A stretch of DNA of 7,706 bases, taken from Paracoccaceae bacterium (lineage in GTDB: Bacteria; Pseudomonadota; Alphaproteobacteria; Rhodobacterales; Rhodobacteraceae). Within the stretch, counting starts at the first letter, position 1. Each line of letters opens with the position of its first letter. Positions 1 to 6,074 of this stretch are shown one piece after another. The notes beneath the pieces are model-generated. The model searched no databases. It was not told the DNA's origin and saw nothing but the letters and a program-made list of their open reading frames with translations. Made by a program: the position numbers and the translations under genes. Location: the NCBI GenBank assembly GCA_007131945.1, contig SLPP01000222.1, forward strand, positions 1-7,706, written 5' to 3'.

Positions 1-1573
1 CCTTGAGCGCGCGGGCCGAGGCGAAGAGGTCCGAGGACAGGACCGCGATCCGCGCCTCGGGGAAGGTCGCGCGCGCCTCCTCCTCCAGCCGCTCGACGCC
101 GGGGCCGACGGCGGCCATGCGGCCCTCGACCCCGCACGAAGGGCAGGTCGCCGGAACGGGCGCGGTGGCGCCGCACTGGTGGCACATCAGCCGCTTGAGG
201 AAGCGATGCTCGACCATGCGGGCGTCGCAATCGGCGCACTGGATCTGGTGCCCGCAGCCCCGGCAGACGGTGACCGGCGCGTAGCCGCGGCGGTTGAGAA
301 ACAGCAGCGACTGCTCGCCGGCCTGCAGCCGCGCGTAAATGGCGCGCTTCAACGTCGGCGATATCCAGCGGCCGGAGGGCATCTCCTCGCCGCGCAGGTC
401 GATGGCGGCCAACTCGGGCAGTTCGGCAACGCCGAAGCGCGCCGGCAGGTCGAGGCGCGCGTATTTCCCGCTTTCGGCATTTGCCCAGGTCTCCAGCGAC
501 GGGGTGGCGGAGGCCAGCACCACCTGCGCGCCGACGATCGAGGCGCGCAGCACCGCCATGTCGCGGGCGTTGTAGAGGACGCCATCCTCCTGCTTGTAGC
601 TGGTGTCGTGTTCCTCGTCGACGACGATCAGGCCGAGGTCGCGGTAGGGCAGGAAGAGCGCCGAACGCGCGCCGACGATCAGTTGCGCGCCGCCCTGCCC
701 GACCATCCGCCAGAGCCGCCGCCGCTCGGTCAGCGTGACGCCCGAATGCCATTCGGCGGGCCGCGCGCCGAACCGCGCCTCGACCCGCGTCAGGAACTGC
801 GCGGTGAGCGCGATCTCGGGCAGGAGCACCAGCGCCTGCCGCCCGGCGCGCAGGCAGGCGGCGACGGCCTCCATGTAGACCTCGGTCTTGCCCGAGCCGG
901 TAACGCCCTTCAGCAGCGTCACGCCGAACGCCCCGCTGCCCCCGCGCAGCGTCTCGGCCGCCGCGCGCTGGTCGTCGGAAAGATCCATCCCGCGCCGCAC
1001 CGGATCGAGCCGGGGATAGGGCGTATCGACCGGCGCCTCGGTCTCGATCAGCCCGCCCTGCGCGGCGAGCGTGTGGACGACCGAGGGGCTGACGCCCGCC
1101 GCCCGGGTGATCTCGGTCACGGTCAGCGCCGCGCCGCCGTAGGCGTCGAACGCGTCCATGACGCGGGCGCGGGCATCGGTCATCCGCGCCGGCGGGTCGC
1201 CCGCAAGGTAGACCTTGCGCATCTTCGGCGCGTCGAACAGCCCCGGCGCGCGGGTTGCGAGCCACAGCATCAGCGCCAGCGGCGTCAGCGTGTAGTCGGC
1301 CGCGCGCGCCAGGAACGCCCGCAGCTCGTCGCGCATAGGCGGCACGTCGAGGACGCGCAGGACAGGGCGCAGCTTTTCCCGCGGCAGGTCGCTCTCGGGC
1401 CCGCCCCAGACCACGCCCAGCACCTTTCGCGGCCCCAGCGGCACCTCGACGAAATCACCGGTGCGCGCGCCGCCCTCGGGCGCGCGGTAGTCCAGCAGCC
1501 GGTCGATGGGCTGCGTGGTCAGCACGGCAAGCGGCGCGTCGGCGGGGAAGTGGCGGACCTCGTCCGGAACCAT
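1..1573 (-). CDS. priA: Primosomal protein N' (replication restart helicase PriA), 3' end outside window
   Basis: PriA is a superfamily 2 DNA helicase that recognises stalled forks and loads the replisome for restart. The first 524 codons are present; the C-terminus lies beyond base 1. Read on the minus strand, the protein opens MVPDEVRHFPADAPLAVLTT, typical of the PriA DNA-binding N-terminus. Walker A is GVTGSGKTE at residues 223-231 (Lys229), and the DEEH box is at 319-322, followed by DTSYKQED. Eight zinc-binding cysteines form four CxxC pairs: 437/440, 446/449, 464/467 and 477/480. These positions are within one or two residues of the E. coli protein as I recall it, so the N-terminus is not truncated. 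ATG 1573-1571 is the first start in the frame; no upstream ATG/GTG and no clear Shine-Dalgarno are visible. It is divergent from the transaldolase gene. All motifs seen are intact. Confidence 0.96.
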   Translation of the reverse strand, partial: MVPDEVRHFPADAPLAVLTTQPIDRLLDYRAPEGGARTGDFVEVPLGPRKVLGVVWGGPESDLPREKLRPVLRVLDVPPMRDELRAFLARAADYTLTPLALMLWLATRAPGLFDAPKMRKVYLAGDPPARMTDARARVMDAFDAYGGAALTVTEITRAAGVSPSVVHTLAAQGGLIETEAPVDTPYPRLDPVRRGMDLSDDQRAAAETLRGGSGAFGVTLLKGVTGSGKTEVYMEAVAACLRAGRQALVLLPEIALTAQFLTRVEARFGARPAEWHSGVTLTERRRLWRMVGQGGAQLIVGARSALFLPYRDLGLIVVDEEHDTSYKQEDGVLYNARDMAVLRASIVGAQVVLASATPSLETWANAESGKYARLDLPARFGVAELPELAAIDLRGEEMPSGRWISPTLKRAIYARLQAGEQSLLFLNRRGYAPVTVCRGCGHQIQCADCDARMVEHRFLKRLMCHQCGATAPVPATCPSCGVEGRMAAVGPGVERLEEEARATFPEARIAVLSSDLFASARALK

Positions 1574-1663
1574 GCGGTCGCACCAGTAAGTGTCAGGGCT
1601 TTCGGGCGGATGGGAGTTCAGGTATGACGCCGGGCGAACCCCTCTGCAACCCGTGAGCGAGCC
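1574..1663. promoter_or_regulatory. Divergent intergenic region between priA and the transaldolase gene
   Basis: These 90 bases separate two diverging start codons, so they must hold the priA promoter and probably that of the plus-strand operon, unless either lies inside the opposite gene. I could not pick out a convincing -35/-10 pair in either direction. The only clear element is GGGAG at 1612-1616, seven bases before an ATG at 1624 that opens a 10-codon reading frame. The call rests on gene layout, not on a recognised promoter motif. Confidence 0.45.
1624..1656 (+). CDS. Possible 10-codon leader peptide upstream of the transaldolase gene
   Basis: The frame ATG (1624) to TGA (1654-1656) encodes [10 protein letters not shown]. 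It has a well-spaced Shine-Dalgarno-like GGGAG (1612-1616, seven bases before the ATG), better than the weak GAG-containing site in front of the transaldolase ATG at 1664. Its stop lies seven bases before that ATG, which would suit translational coupling. It has no run of one amino acid that would suggest classic attenuation. Such a short frame may well be chance; in the minus direction the stretch is merely upstream of priA. Confidence 0.2.
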   Translation: MTPGEPLCNP

Positions 1664-2317
1664 ATGAAATTCTTTGTCGATACCGCCGATGTCGCGGCGA
1701 TTGCCGAACTGCACGCGCTGGGCATGGTCGATGGCGTGACCACCAATCCTTCGCTGATCCTGAAATCGGGCCGCGACATAATCGAGGTGACGAAGGAGAT
1801 CTGCGCCATCGTCTCGGGCCCGGTCTCGGCCGAGGTCGTGGCGCTCGAGGCCGACGCGATGATCGCCGAGGGTCGCAGGCTCGCCGAGATTGCGCCGAAC
1901 ATCGCGATCAAGCTGCCGCTGACCTGGGACGGGCTGAAGGCCTGCAAGGTGCTGACCGGCGAGGGGCGGATGGTCAACGTGACGCTGTGCTTTTCCGCCA
2001 ACCAGGCGCTGATCGCGGCCAAGGCCGGCGCCACCTTCATCTCGCCCTTCGTCGGCCGGCTCGACGACATCAATCTCGACGGGATGGAACTGATCCGCGA
2101 CATCCGCCAGATCTACGACAATTACGGCTTCGAGACCGAGATCCTCGCCGCCTCGATCCGCAACGTGAACCACGTCTCGGAGGCCGCCCTGGCCGGTGCG
2201 GACGTGATGACAGCGCCGCCCGAGGTGATCCGCAAGCTCGCCAGCCACCCGCTGACCGATGCAGGGCTGGCACAGTTCCTGAAGGACTGGGAAAAAACCG
2301 GTCAGAAAATCCTCTGA
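1664..2317 (+). CDS. fsa: Transaldolase / fructose-6-phosphate aldolase family protein, transaldolase-type active site
   Basis: A 217-residue cytosolic enzyme of the small (subfamily FSA/TalC) transaldolases, close to the 220-residue E. coli FsaA length. It is a class I aldolase barrel forming a Schiff base. Visible landmarks are MKFFVDTAD at the N-terminus, TTNPSL at 26-31, the catalytic lysine Lys83 in IKLPLT, the conserved LAAS (161-164) and the C-terminal DW helix. E. coli FsaA has Gln59 and Tyr131 at its acid/base site; the aligned residues here are Glu57 (SAEV) and Phe129 (SPFVGR), as in true transaldolases. I therefore infer transfer of dihydroxyacetone between sugar phosphates in the pentose phosphate pathway (EC 2.2.1.2) rather than fructose 6-phosphate cleavage. 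The ATG at 1664 matches the family N-terminus. Forty-two bases separate it from the DUF484 gene, so an operon is likely. Databases often call such proteins fsa; tal or talC would fit the residues better. Confidence 0.95.
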   Translation: MKFFVDTADVAAIAELHALGMVDGVTTNPSLILKSGRDIIEVTKEICAIVSGPVSAEVVALEADAMIAEGRRLAEIAPNIAIKLPLTWDGLKACKVLTGEGRMVNVTLCFSANQALIAAKAGATFISPFVGRLDDINLDGMELIRDIRQIYDNYGFETEILAASIRNVNHVSEAALAGADVMTAPPEVIRKLASHPLTDAGLAQFLKDWEKTGQKIL

Positions 2318-2359
2318 CCTGGTGTAGGGTCGGGCAACGAAAAAACAGACGAGGCAGAC

Positions 2360-3073
2360 ATGGCAGTCACCGAACACGCCGAGAAGGCGCGTGTGGTCAA
2401 GGATTGGCGCGCGCGCATCCTGGCCGACCCGACCCTGATCCTGGACGATCCGGCGCTGATGCGCGCCCTGGTCGAGGCCGCCGAGGGCAAGGTGGCGAGC
2501 AATGTGATCGACCTGAGGGCCATGGCGATGGCGCGGCTGGAGGCGAATCTCGCGCGGCTGGAGGATACGCATCGCGCCGTCGTCGCCGCCGCCTACGAGA
2601 ATGTCGCCGCGACCAACCAGATCCACCGCGCGGTAGAGGCGATCCTCGCCGCGCCCGATTTCGACCGGTTCGTGCAGGTGCTGGGGAACGAGCTTGCCGA
2701 CATCCTGCAGGTCGCCGCAGTGCGTCTGGTGCTCGAGGATGCCGGCGCCCCGGCGCCCGGACTGCGCGACACCGTCGTCGCGATGCAGCCGCCGGGCTTC
2801 ATCGTCGACTACATGCGCCAGGGCCGCAACGCGCCGGCGCGGCGGATCGTGCTGCGCCAGGCGGTGCCCTTCGAGGGCGATCTCTACGGCGCGGCGGGCG
2901 GCCATGTGCGGTCCGAGGCGCTGATGCGGCTTGATCTCGGCCGCGGGCGGGGCGAGGCGATGCTGGCGCTCGGTTCCGCCGAGGCGCAGCACTACAAGCC
3001 CGGCCAGGCGACCGATCTGCTCGCCTTCTTCACCGGCGTCGTCGAGAAGGTCTTGCGCCGCTGGCTGGGATGA
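2360..3073 (+). CDS. DUF484 family protein, encoded directly upstream of xerC
   Basis: A 237-residue DUF484 (PF04340) protein, a family of GAF-like fold repeatedly found beside xerC in Proteobacteria; its biochemical role is not established. Residues 11-30 carry the family opening (WRARILADPTLILDDP). Residues 45-90 form an Ala/Arg/Glu-rich helical stretch, plausibly coiled coil, with RLEDTHRAVV at 66-75. The GAF-like part spans about 92-237 and ends with the conserved LALGSAEAQHYKPG (202-215) and ATDLLAFF (217-224). No signal peptide or membrane segment is seen. A good Shine-Dalgarno, GAGG at 2351-2354, lies five bases before the ATG. The stop overlaps the xerC start (ATGA, 3070-3073), which implies translational coupling and a shared function or dosage, but no ligand can be named. 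Confidence 0.9.
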   Translation: MAVTEHAEKARVVKDWRARILADPTLILDDPALMRALVEAAEGKVASNVIDLRAMAMARLEANLARLEDTHRAVVAAAYENVAATNQIHRAVEAILAAPDFDRFVQVLGNELADILQVAAVRLVLEDAGAPAPGLRDTVVAMQPPGFIVDYMRQGRNAPARRIVLRQAVPFEGDLYGAAGGHVRSEALMRLDLGRGRGEAMLALGSAEAQHYKPGQATDLLAFFTGVVEKVLRRWLG

Positions 3074-4032
3074 ACGACGCGCTGCCGGCGATAAGCCCGG
3101 CGCTGCGCGCGGCGCTCGACGACTGGCTGAGGGGAATGGCGGCGTTGCAGGACGCCGCCGACCACACGATCACCGCCTACCGCGCCGATGTCGCGGGCTT
3201 CCTGGGCTTCCTCGCGCGGCATCACGGCGGTGCGGCCGGCATGGCGCAGCTGCGGGCGGTGACGCAGTCGGACCTGCGCGCCTGGATGGCGGCGGCGCGG
3301 ACGCGCGGTGTCGGGCCGCGCTCGCTCGCCCGCGCGCTTTCGGCGCTGAAGAGCTTCGCCCGCTGGCTGGCCGAACGCGAGCCGGGCTTCGACCCCGACA
3401 TATTCCTCGCCGCGCGCGCCCCGCGCCATGCCCGCCCGCTGCCCCGCCCGCTGGCCGAAACGGACGCCCGCGCCATGCTCCAGACGGTCAGCGGGGAGCA
3501 TCCCGAGGACTGGATCCGCGCCCGCGATGCCGCCGTGCTGACGCTCCTCTATGGCTGCGGGCTGCGCATCTCGGAGGCGCTGGCGCTGACTGGCCGCGAC
3601 CGCGAGCTTGGCACGAGCCTGCGCATCCGCGGCAAGGGCGGCAAGGAGCGCATCGTTCCGGTGATCCCCGCCGCCGCCGCGGCGGTCGCCGACTATGCCC
3701 GCCGCTGCCCCTTCCCGCTTGCGCCGGCGGCACCGCTGTTTCGCGGCGCCCGCGGCGGGCCGCTCAATCCGCGGCTGGTGACCAAGGCGATGGAGGCCGC
3801 GCGGCTGCGGCTGGGCCTGCCGGCGACCGCCACGCCGCACGCGCTGCGCCATTCCTTCGCCACGCATCTGCTTGCCGCCGGCGGCGATCTGCGCGCGATC
3901 CAGGAACTCCTGGGCCATGCCTCGCTCTCGACGACGCAGATCTACACCGGCGTCGACCAGGCGCGGCTGATGCAGGCCTATCGCGCCGCGCATCCGCGCG
4001 CGACCGGGAACGGGGCCGGCACCGGGTCCTGA
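3070..4032 (+). CDS. xerC: Tyrosine recombinase XerC
   Basis: A 320-residue Xer-type tyrosine recombinase that, with XerD, resolves chromosome dimers at dif near the terminus during division. The N-terminal SAM-like core-binding domain covers about residues 12-105 (TITAYRADVAGFL at 33-45). The catalytic domain follows, with the complete active site: Arg166 in GLRISEAL, Lys189 in GKGGKER, His257 and Arg260 in HALRHSFATH, His283 in LGHASLSTTQ and the nucleophile Tyr292 in QIYT. The length is slightly above the usual 295-310 because of a short Gly/Ala-rich tail. I assign XerC rather than XerD or an integrase from the DUF484 gene immediately upstream and the absence of mobile-element genes nearby. 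The ATG lies within the DUF484 stop overlap, so translation is probably coupled. Confidence 0.95.
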   Translation: MNDALPAISPALRAALDDWLRGMAALQDAADHTITAYRADVAGFLGFLARHHGGAAGMAQLRAVTQSDLRAWMAAARTRGVGPRSLARALSALKSFARWLAEREPGFDPDIFLAARAPRHARPLPRPLAETDARAMLQTVSGEHPEDWIRARDAAVLTLLYGCGLRISEALALTGRDRELGTSLRIRGKGGKERIVPVIPAAAAAVADYARRCPFPLAPAAPLFRGARGGPLNPRLVTKAMEAARLRLGLPATATPHALRHSFATHLLAAGGDLRAIQELLGHASLSTTQIYTGVDQARLMQAYRAAHPRATGNGAGTGS

Positions 4033-4043
4033 AGGAGCGGTTG
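4032..4043 (+). promoter_or_regulatory. Strong Shine-Dalgarno AAGGAG before an in-frame TTG, alternative pcs start
   Basis: AAGGAG (4032-4037) begins on the last base of the xerC stop codon and is the best ribosome-binding sequence near pcs. It lies 39 bases before the ATG at 4077, too far to serve it, but only three bases before TTG 4041-4043, which is in frame with pcs and would add 12 residues (MRDAGNCARTGA). Three bases is shorter than the usual spacing, so the choice is open. The ATG at 4077 has only a G-run (4070-4074) in front of it. Confidence 0.35.
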
Positions 4044-4076
4044 CGCGACGCGGGGAACTGCGCAAGAACGGGGGCG

Positions 4077-4814
4077 ATGTACGAGACCTGGCGCGCCTAT
4101 TCGGTCCATCTCTTCACCGCCACCGGGGCGGTCTTCTCGATGCTGGCGATGCTTGCCGCGGTCGAGGGCGCCTGGAGCCTGATGTTCCTGTGGCTGGTCG
4201 TGGCCTTCATCGTCGACGGGATCGACGGCCCGCTTGCCCGCCGCTACCACGTCAAGACCAAGGCGCCGATCATCGACGGGGCGCTTCTGGACCTGATCAT
4301 CGACTATCTCACCTATGTCTTCATCCCGGCCTTCGCGCTCTTCCAGTCGGGGCTGCTGCCGGGCTGGACGGGCTGGGCGGCGATCATCGTCATCACCTTC
4401 GCCAGCGTCCTCTATTTCGCCGACACGCGGATGAAGACGGCGGACAATTCCTTCGCCGGCTTTCCCGCCTGCTGGAACATGGTCGCGCTGGTGGTCTTCG
4501 CGACGCGGCCGGATTTCTGGATCATCCTCGGCCTCGTCGTCGTGCTCGCGGTCTCGATGTTCGTGCAGGTGAAGTTCGTCCACCCGGTCCGCACCCTGCG
4601 CTGGCGCGCGATGACGCTGCCGATGGCGGTGGCCTGGACCCTGCTTGCCGGCTGGGCCGCCTGGGCGGACTTCCAGCAGCCGGCCGCCGTGACCTGGGGG
4701 CTGATCGTGGCCTCGATCTACCTCGTCGCGGTGGGCGCGGTCCAGCAGGCGACCGAGAAGGCCGACACGATGCGCCCGCGCCGCAGCCTGTTCGTGCGCC
4801 GTCGGAAGTATTGA
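4077..4814 (+). CDS. pcs: Phosphatidylcholine synthase (CDP-alcohol phosphatidyltransferase family)
   Basis: Pcs is an inner-membrane enzyme that condenses CDP-diacylglycerol with choline to give phosphatidylcholine and CMP (EC 2.7.8.24), a route confined to certain bacteria. The 245-residue product carries the CDP-alcohol phosphotransferase signature with the spacing typical of Pcs: DG-x2-AR-x12-G-x3-D-x3-D at Asp50, Gly51, Ala54, Arg55, Gly68, Asp72 and Asp76 (other family members have x8). It also resembles Sinorhizobium Pcs at RAYSVHLFTATG (6-17), VDGIDGPLARR (46-56), DYLTYVFIPAFALFQSG (76-92) and FAGFPACWNM (126-135). About seven or eight hydrophobic segments are visible, and the tail is basic (RRSLFVRRRKY). 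It follows xerC by 44 bases on the same strand and may be cotranscribed. The ATG was chosen conservatively; an upstream TTG has a better ribosome site. Substrate preference for choline is inferred from these family features. Confidence 0.9.
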   Translation: MYETWRAYSVHLFTATGAVFSMLAMLAAVEGAWSLMFLWLVVAFIVDGIDGPLARRYHVKTKAPIIDGALLDLIIDYLTYVFIPAFALFQSGLLPGWTGWAAIIVITFASVLYFADTRMKTADNSFAGFPACWNMVALVVFATRPDFWIILGLVVVLAVSMFVQVKFVHPVRTLRWRAMTLPMAVAWTLLAGWAAWADFQQPAAVTWGLIVASIYLVAVGAVQQATEKADTMRPRRSLFVRRRKY

Positions 4815-4909
4815 GCCGGCTGTCGGCCCGTCGTTTCGCTCGCGTCAAGCTGCGGCCCGTGCGCGTTTGCACAAACCGGTCGTCGACGCCCGAAAGCGAT
4901 TCGATCGTA

Positions 4910-4923
4910 CCGGATTCGTCCGG
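4910..4923. repeat. Perfect short hairpin with TTCG loop
   Basis: CCGGA-TTCG-TCCGG forms a five-pair stem with a UUCG tetraloop in RNA. It lies about 95 bases past the pcs stop. On the plus strand it is followed by an A-rich rather than T-rich stretch, so it is not a standard intrinsic terminator. It could stabilise a pcs mRNA 3' end or belong to an unannotated RNA. Confidence 0.35.
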
Positions 4924-4992
4924 GATGTGAAAAATCTCGACAGGAAATCGGCGAAAAACGAAAGGAAGAAGCATTTTCGCAGGTCGGAACCG

Positions 4993-5011
4993 TGCAACAT
5001 GCCTTGTGGCA
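4993..5011. promoter_or_regulatory. Dyad motif, left member of a 33-bp-spaced pair
   Basis: The 19 bases TGCAACATGCCTTGTGGCA have interrupted two-fold symmetry: TGC-n-ACA-n-G-n-C-n-TGT-n-GCA, 14 of 19 positions self-complementary. Such spaced symmetry resembles a protein operator more than an RNA stem. Fifteen of its bases (4995-5009) match the right-hand motif (5028-5042) at 12 positions. The binding protein is unknown. Confidence 0.3.
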
Positions 5012-5026
5012 CCTGGCGCTTACGAA

Positions 5027-5042
5027 CCACCATATCTTGTGG
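5027..5042. promoter_or_regulatory. Dyad motif CCACCATATCTTGTGG, right member of pair, NrdR-box-like
   Basis: CCAC-N8-GTGG is self-complementary at 12 of 16 positions. It resembles the 16-bp NrdR box (approximately acaCwATATaTwGtgt), most clearly over ATATCTTGTG. NrdR boxes occur in pairs about three helical turns apart, and the left motif lies 33 bp away centre to centre. However, no ribonucleotide reductase gene is in the window, and two positions inside the core depart from the consensus. It also overlaps a partial DnaA-box match (TGTGGAT at 5038-5044 region). Assignment to NrdR is inference only. Confidence 0.25.
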
Positions 5043-5045
5043 ATT

Positions 5046-5078
5046 GTTCGGCTTTCGCCTGATCCCTTCCGAAAGAAC
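5046..5078. repeat. Imperfect hairpin next to the paired dyad motifs
   Basis: TTTCG (5053-5057) pairs with CGAAA (5070-5074) and GTTC (5046-5049) with GAAC (5075-5078), with a three-base bulge GGC (5050-5052) and a 12-base loop. No T-tract follows on either strand. It starts only four bases after the right dyad motif. Role unknown; it may be part of a small RNA or a 3'-end structure. Confidence 0.25.
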
Positions 5079-5092
5079 GGGCGTCAGGCGCC
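5069..5092 (-). terminator. Possible weak terminator of the EamA gene
   Basis: On the minus strand, about 40 bases past the EamA stop, GGCG-CCTGA-CGCC (5092-5080) is followed by CGTTCTTTCGG. A four-pair GC stem with a T-rich but broken tail is a marginal intrinsic terminator. It competes with the hairpin at 5046-5078 for part of its tail. Confidence 0.22.
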
Positions 5093-5132
5093 ACCGCGCG
5101 GGCTGAACCGGAAGGCGCGGGGCCGACACCCG

Positions 5133-5969
5133 CTAGAGCCGCGTGATCGCCACGCCCGCGACGATGACGCCGGCGGCGACGATCTTGGCCCGGTCCATCC
5201 GCTCGCCGAAGACCATCCAGCCCAGCAGCACGGCAAACAGGATCGAGGTCTCGCGCAGGGCGCCGACCAGCGGGATCGGCGCGCGGGTCATCGCCCAGAC
5301 CGCGATCGCATAGGCGAGGAACGAGGCCGCCGCGGCCGCCATCCCCACCGCCCAGCCGCGCCCATCGGCGCGCAGCACGGCACGGCCCTTCAGCGCCATC
5401 GCCGCCGGCGTGTAGAAGATCGCCGACAGGACCATCAGCCAGGAGACATAGGCCAGGGGCTCGCCCCAGACCCGCGCGCCCAGCCCGTCGGCCAGCGTGT
5501 AGCCCGCCGTGGCGCAGGCCGCGCCGAGCGCGAACGGCAGCAGCCGGCGCGATTCACCGTTGCGGAAGACGCCGCGCGCCATCAGCGCGATCCCGCCGCC
5601 GAGCACCAGGATGCCGGCGATTTCGGCGCCCGACAGCGGCTCGGCCAGCGCCACGAGGCCGACGACCAGCACGATCAGCGGCGCCGCACCCCGGGCGATC
5701 GGGTAAACCCGGCTCAGGTCGCCCTGTTCGTAGGCATAGGCGAGGAACAGTTGGTAGGCCATGTGGATCAGCCCCGAGGCGAGGAGCCAGGGCCAGACCT
5801 GCGCCGGCGGCAGCGGGAAGAAGGGCACGATGGCCAACCCGATCAGCGCGTGCCCGACCGAGAGCAGGAACATCGAGGTCTGTTTCGAGAGCCCCGTCTT
5901 GATCGCCGCGTTCCAGCCGGCATGCAGCGCCGCGGCCAGCATCACGGCCAGGAATACGGTAAGGGTCAT
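5133..5969 (-). CDS. EamA-domain (drug/metabolite transporter superfamily) membrane protein
   Basis: A 278-residue inner-membrane protein with about ten hydrophobic segments in two EamA repeats, residues about 4-132 and 143-277, the usual size for 10-TMS DMT exporters. Repeat 1 ends with the family pattern SRVYPIARGAAPLIVL (86-101) and LAEPLSGAEIAG (108-119). Repeat 2 ends with PLVGALRETSILFAVLLG (233-250) and the FGER motif (254-257) before a final membrane helix. The N-terminal HAGWNAAIK (16-24) is shared with a subset of these proteins. Members export amino acids, drugs or other metabolites; nothing here fixes the substrate. It lies 105 bases downstream of ileS on the same strand, so it may be read from an ileS transcript. 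The ribosome site before the ATG at 5969 is poor (ACGGGT). Confidence 0.9.
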   Translation of the reverse strand: MTLTVFLAVMLAAALHAGWNAAIKTGLSKQTSMFLLSVGHALIGLAIVPFFPLPPAQVWPWLLASGLIHMAYQLFLAYAYEQGDLSRVYPIARGAAPLIVLVVGLVALAEPLSGAEIAGILVLGGGIALMARGVFRNGESRRLLPFALGAACATAGYTLADGLGARVWGEPLAYVSWLMVLSAIFYTPAAMALKGRAVLRADGRGWAVGMAAAAASFLAYAIAVWAMTRAPIPLVGALRETSILFAVLLGWMVFGERMDRAKIVAAGVIVAGVAITRL

Positions 5970-6074
5970 GCGCTGTACCCGTCTGCGGCCGGTCGCCGCG
6001 ACAGATCACAGTTTCATGACGGTGCCAAGGGGCCGCGCGGCCGGGCCGGTTCGGAAAGCGCCGCCCGGATCGGC
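5970..6074 (-). other. Spacer between ileS and the EamA gene, with a GC palindrome
   Basis: A 105-base gap on the shared minus strand. It contains a perfect 12-base palindrome GGCCGCGCGGCC (6031-6042), which can fold as a four-pair stem with a GCGC loop. In the minus direction it is followed by CCCCTTGG, not a T-tract, so it is at best a weak terminator or pause for ileS. No promoter is recognisable. Confidence 0.3.

Larger units (their letters stand above)
4815..5132. other. Gene-free convergent spacer between pcs and the EamA gene
   Basis: These 318 bases lie between the 3' ends of two converging genes. The central part, about 4925-4980, is clearly poorer in G+C than the surrounding genes (runs such as GAAAAATC and GAAAAACGAAAGG). 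Contents seen: a weak inverted repeat just after pcs (GCCG/CGGC, 4815-4827), a perfect CCGGA-TTCG-TCCGG hairpin (4910-4923), two related dyad motifs (4993-5011 and 5027-5042), an imperfect hairpin (5046-5078) and a small stem before a pyrimidine stretch on the minus strand (5069-5092). The open frames here, such as 4867-5106 on plus, have a biased basic composition, no good ribosome site and no recognisable family. I do not call a protein gene. A small RNA or dispersed repeat remains possible. Confidence 0.6.

Noticed and set aside
179..1627. Long open frame of 482 codons on the plus strand opposite priA
   Set aside because: Arg/Gly/Ala-rich low-complexity translation typical of the antisense frame of a high-GC gene; the minus strand carries all PriA motifs.
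2289..2300. A6 run near the end of the transaldolase gene as a possible slippage site
   Set aside because: The frame is intact through it to the stop, and there is no conserved downstream frame or stimulatory structure.
3070..4032. Tyrosine recombinase as a sign of an integrated mobile element
   Set aside because: DUF484 neighbour, housekeeping surroundings, and no tRNA gene, flanking repeats or phage genes; it fits chromosomal XerC.
2992..4065. Open frame of 357 codons on the minus strand opposite xerC
   Set aside because: No recognisable domain and an Arg/Gln/Gly-rich composition; xerC on plus has a full catalytic site.
2931..4076. Apparent long N-terminal extension of the pcs frame through DUF484 and xerC
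   Set aside because: The frame stays open only because of high GC; the translated stretch is Arg/Pro/Ala-rich and unrelated to any domain, and Pcs is complete from about 4077.
5038..5046. Partial DnaA box (TGTGGATTG on plus)
   Set aside because: Only seven of nine bases match, no cluster of boxes is present, and no origin-associated genes are nearby.
5060..5085. TGATCC resembling the -35 element of Rhodobacter RpoE promoters
   Set aside because: No matching -10 element at the required distance.
4867..5106. 79-codon plus-strand frame in the pcs/EamA spacer
   Set aside because: Very basic, no ribosome site, no family resemblance, and it runs through the dyad motifs and hairpins.
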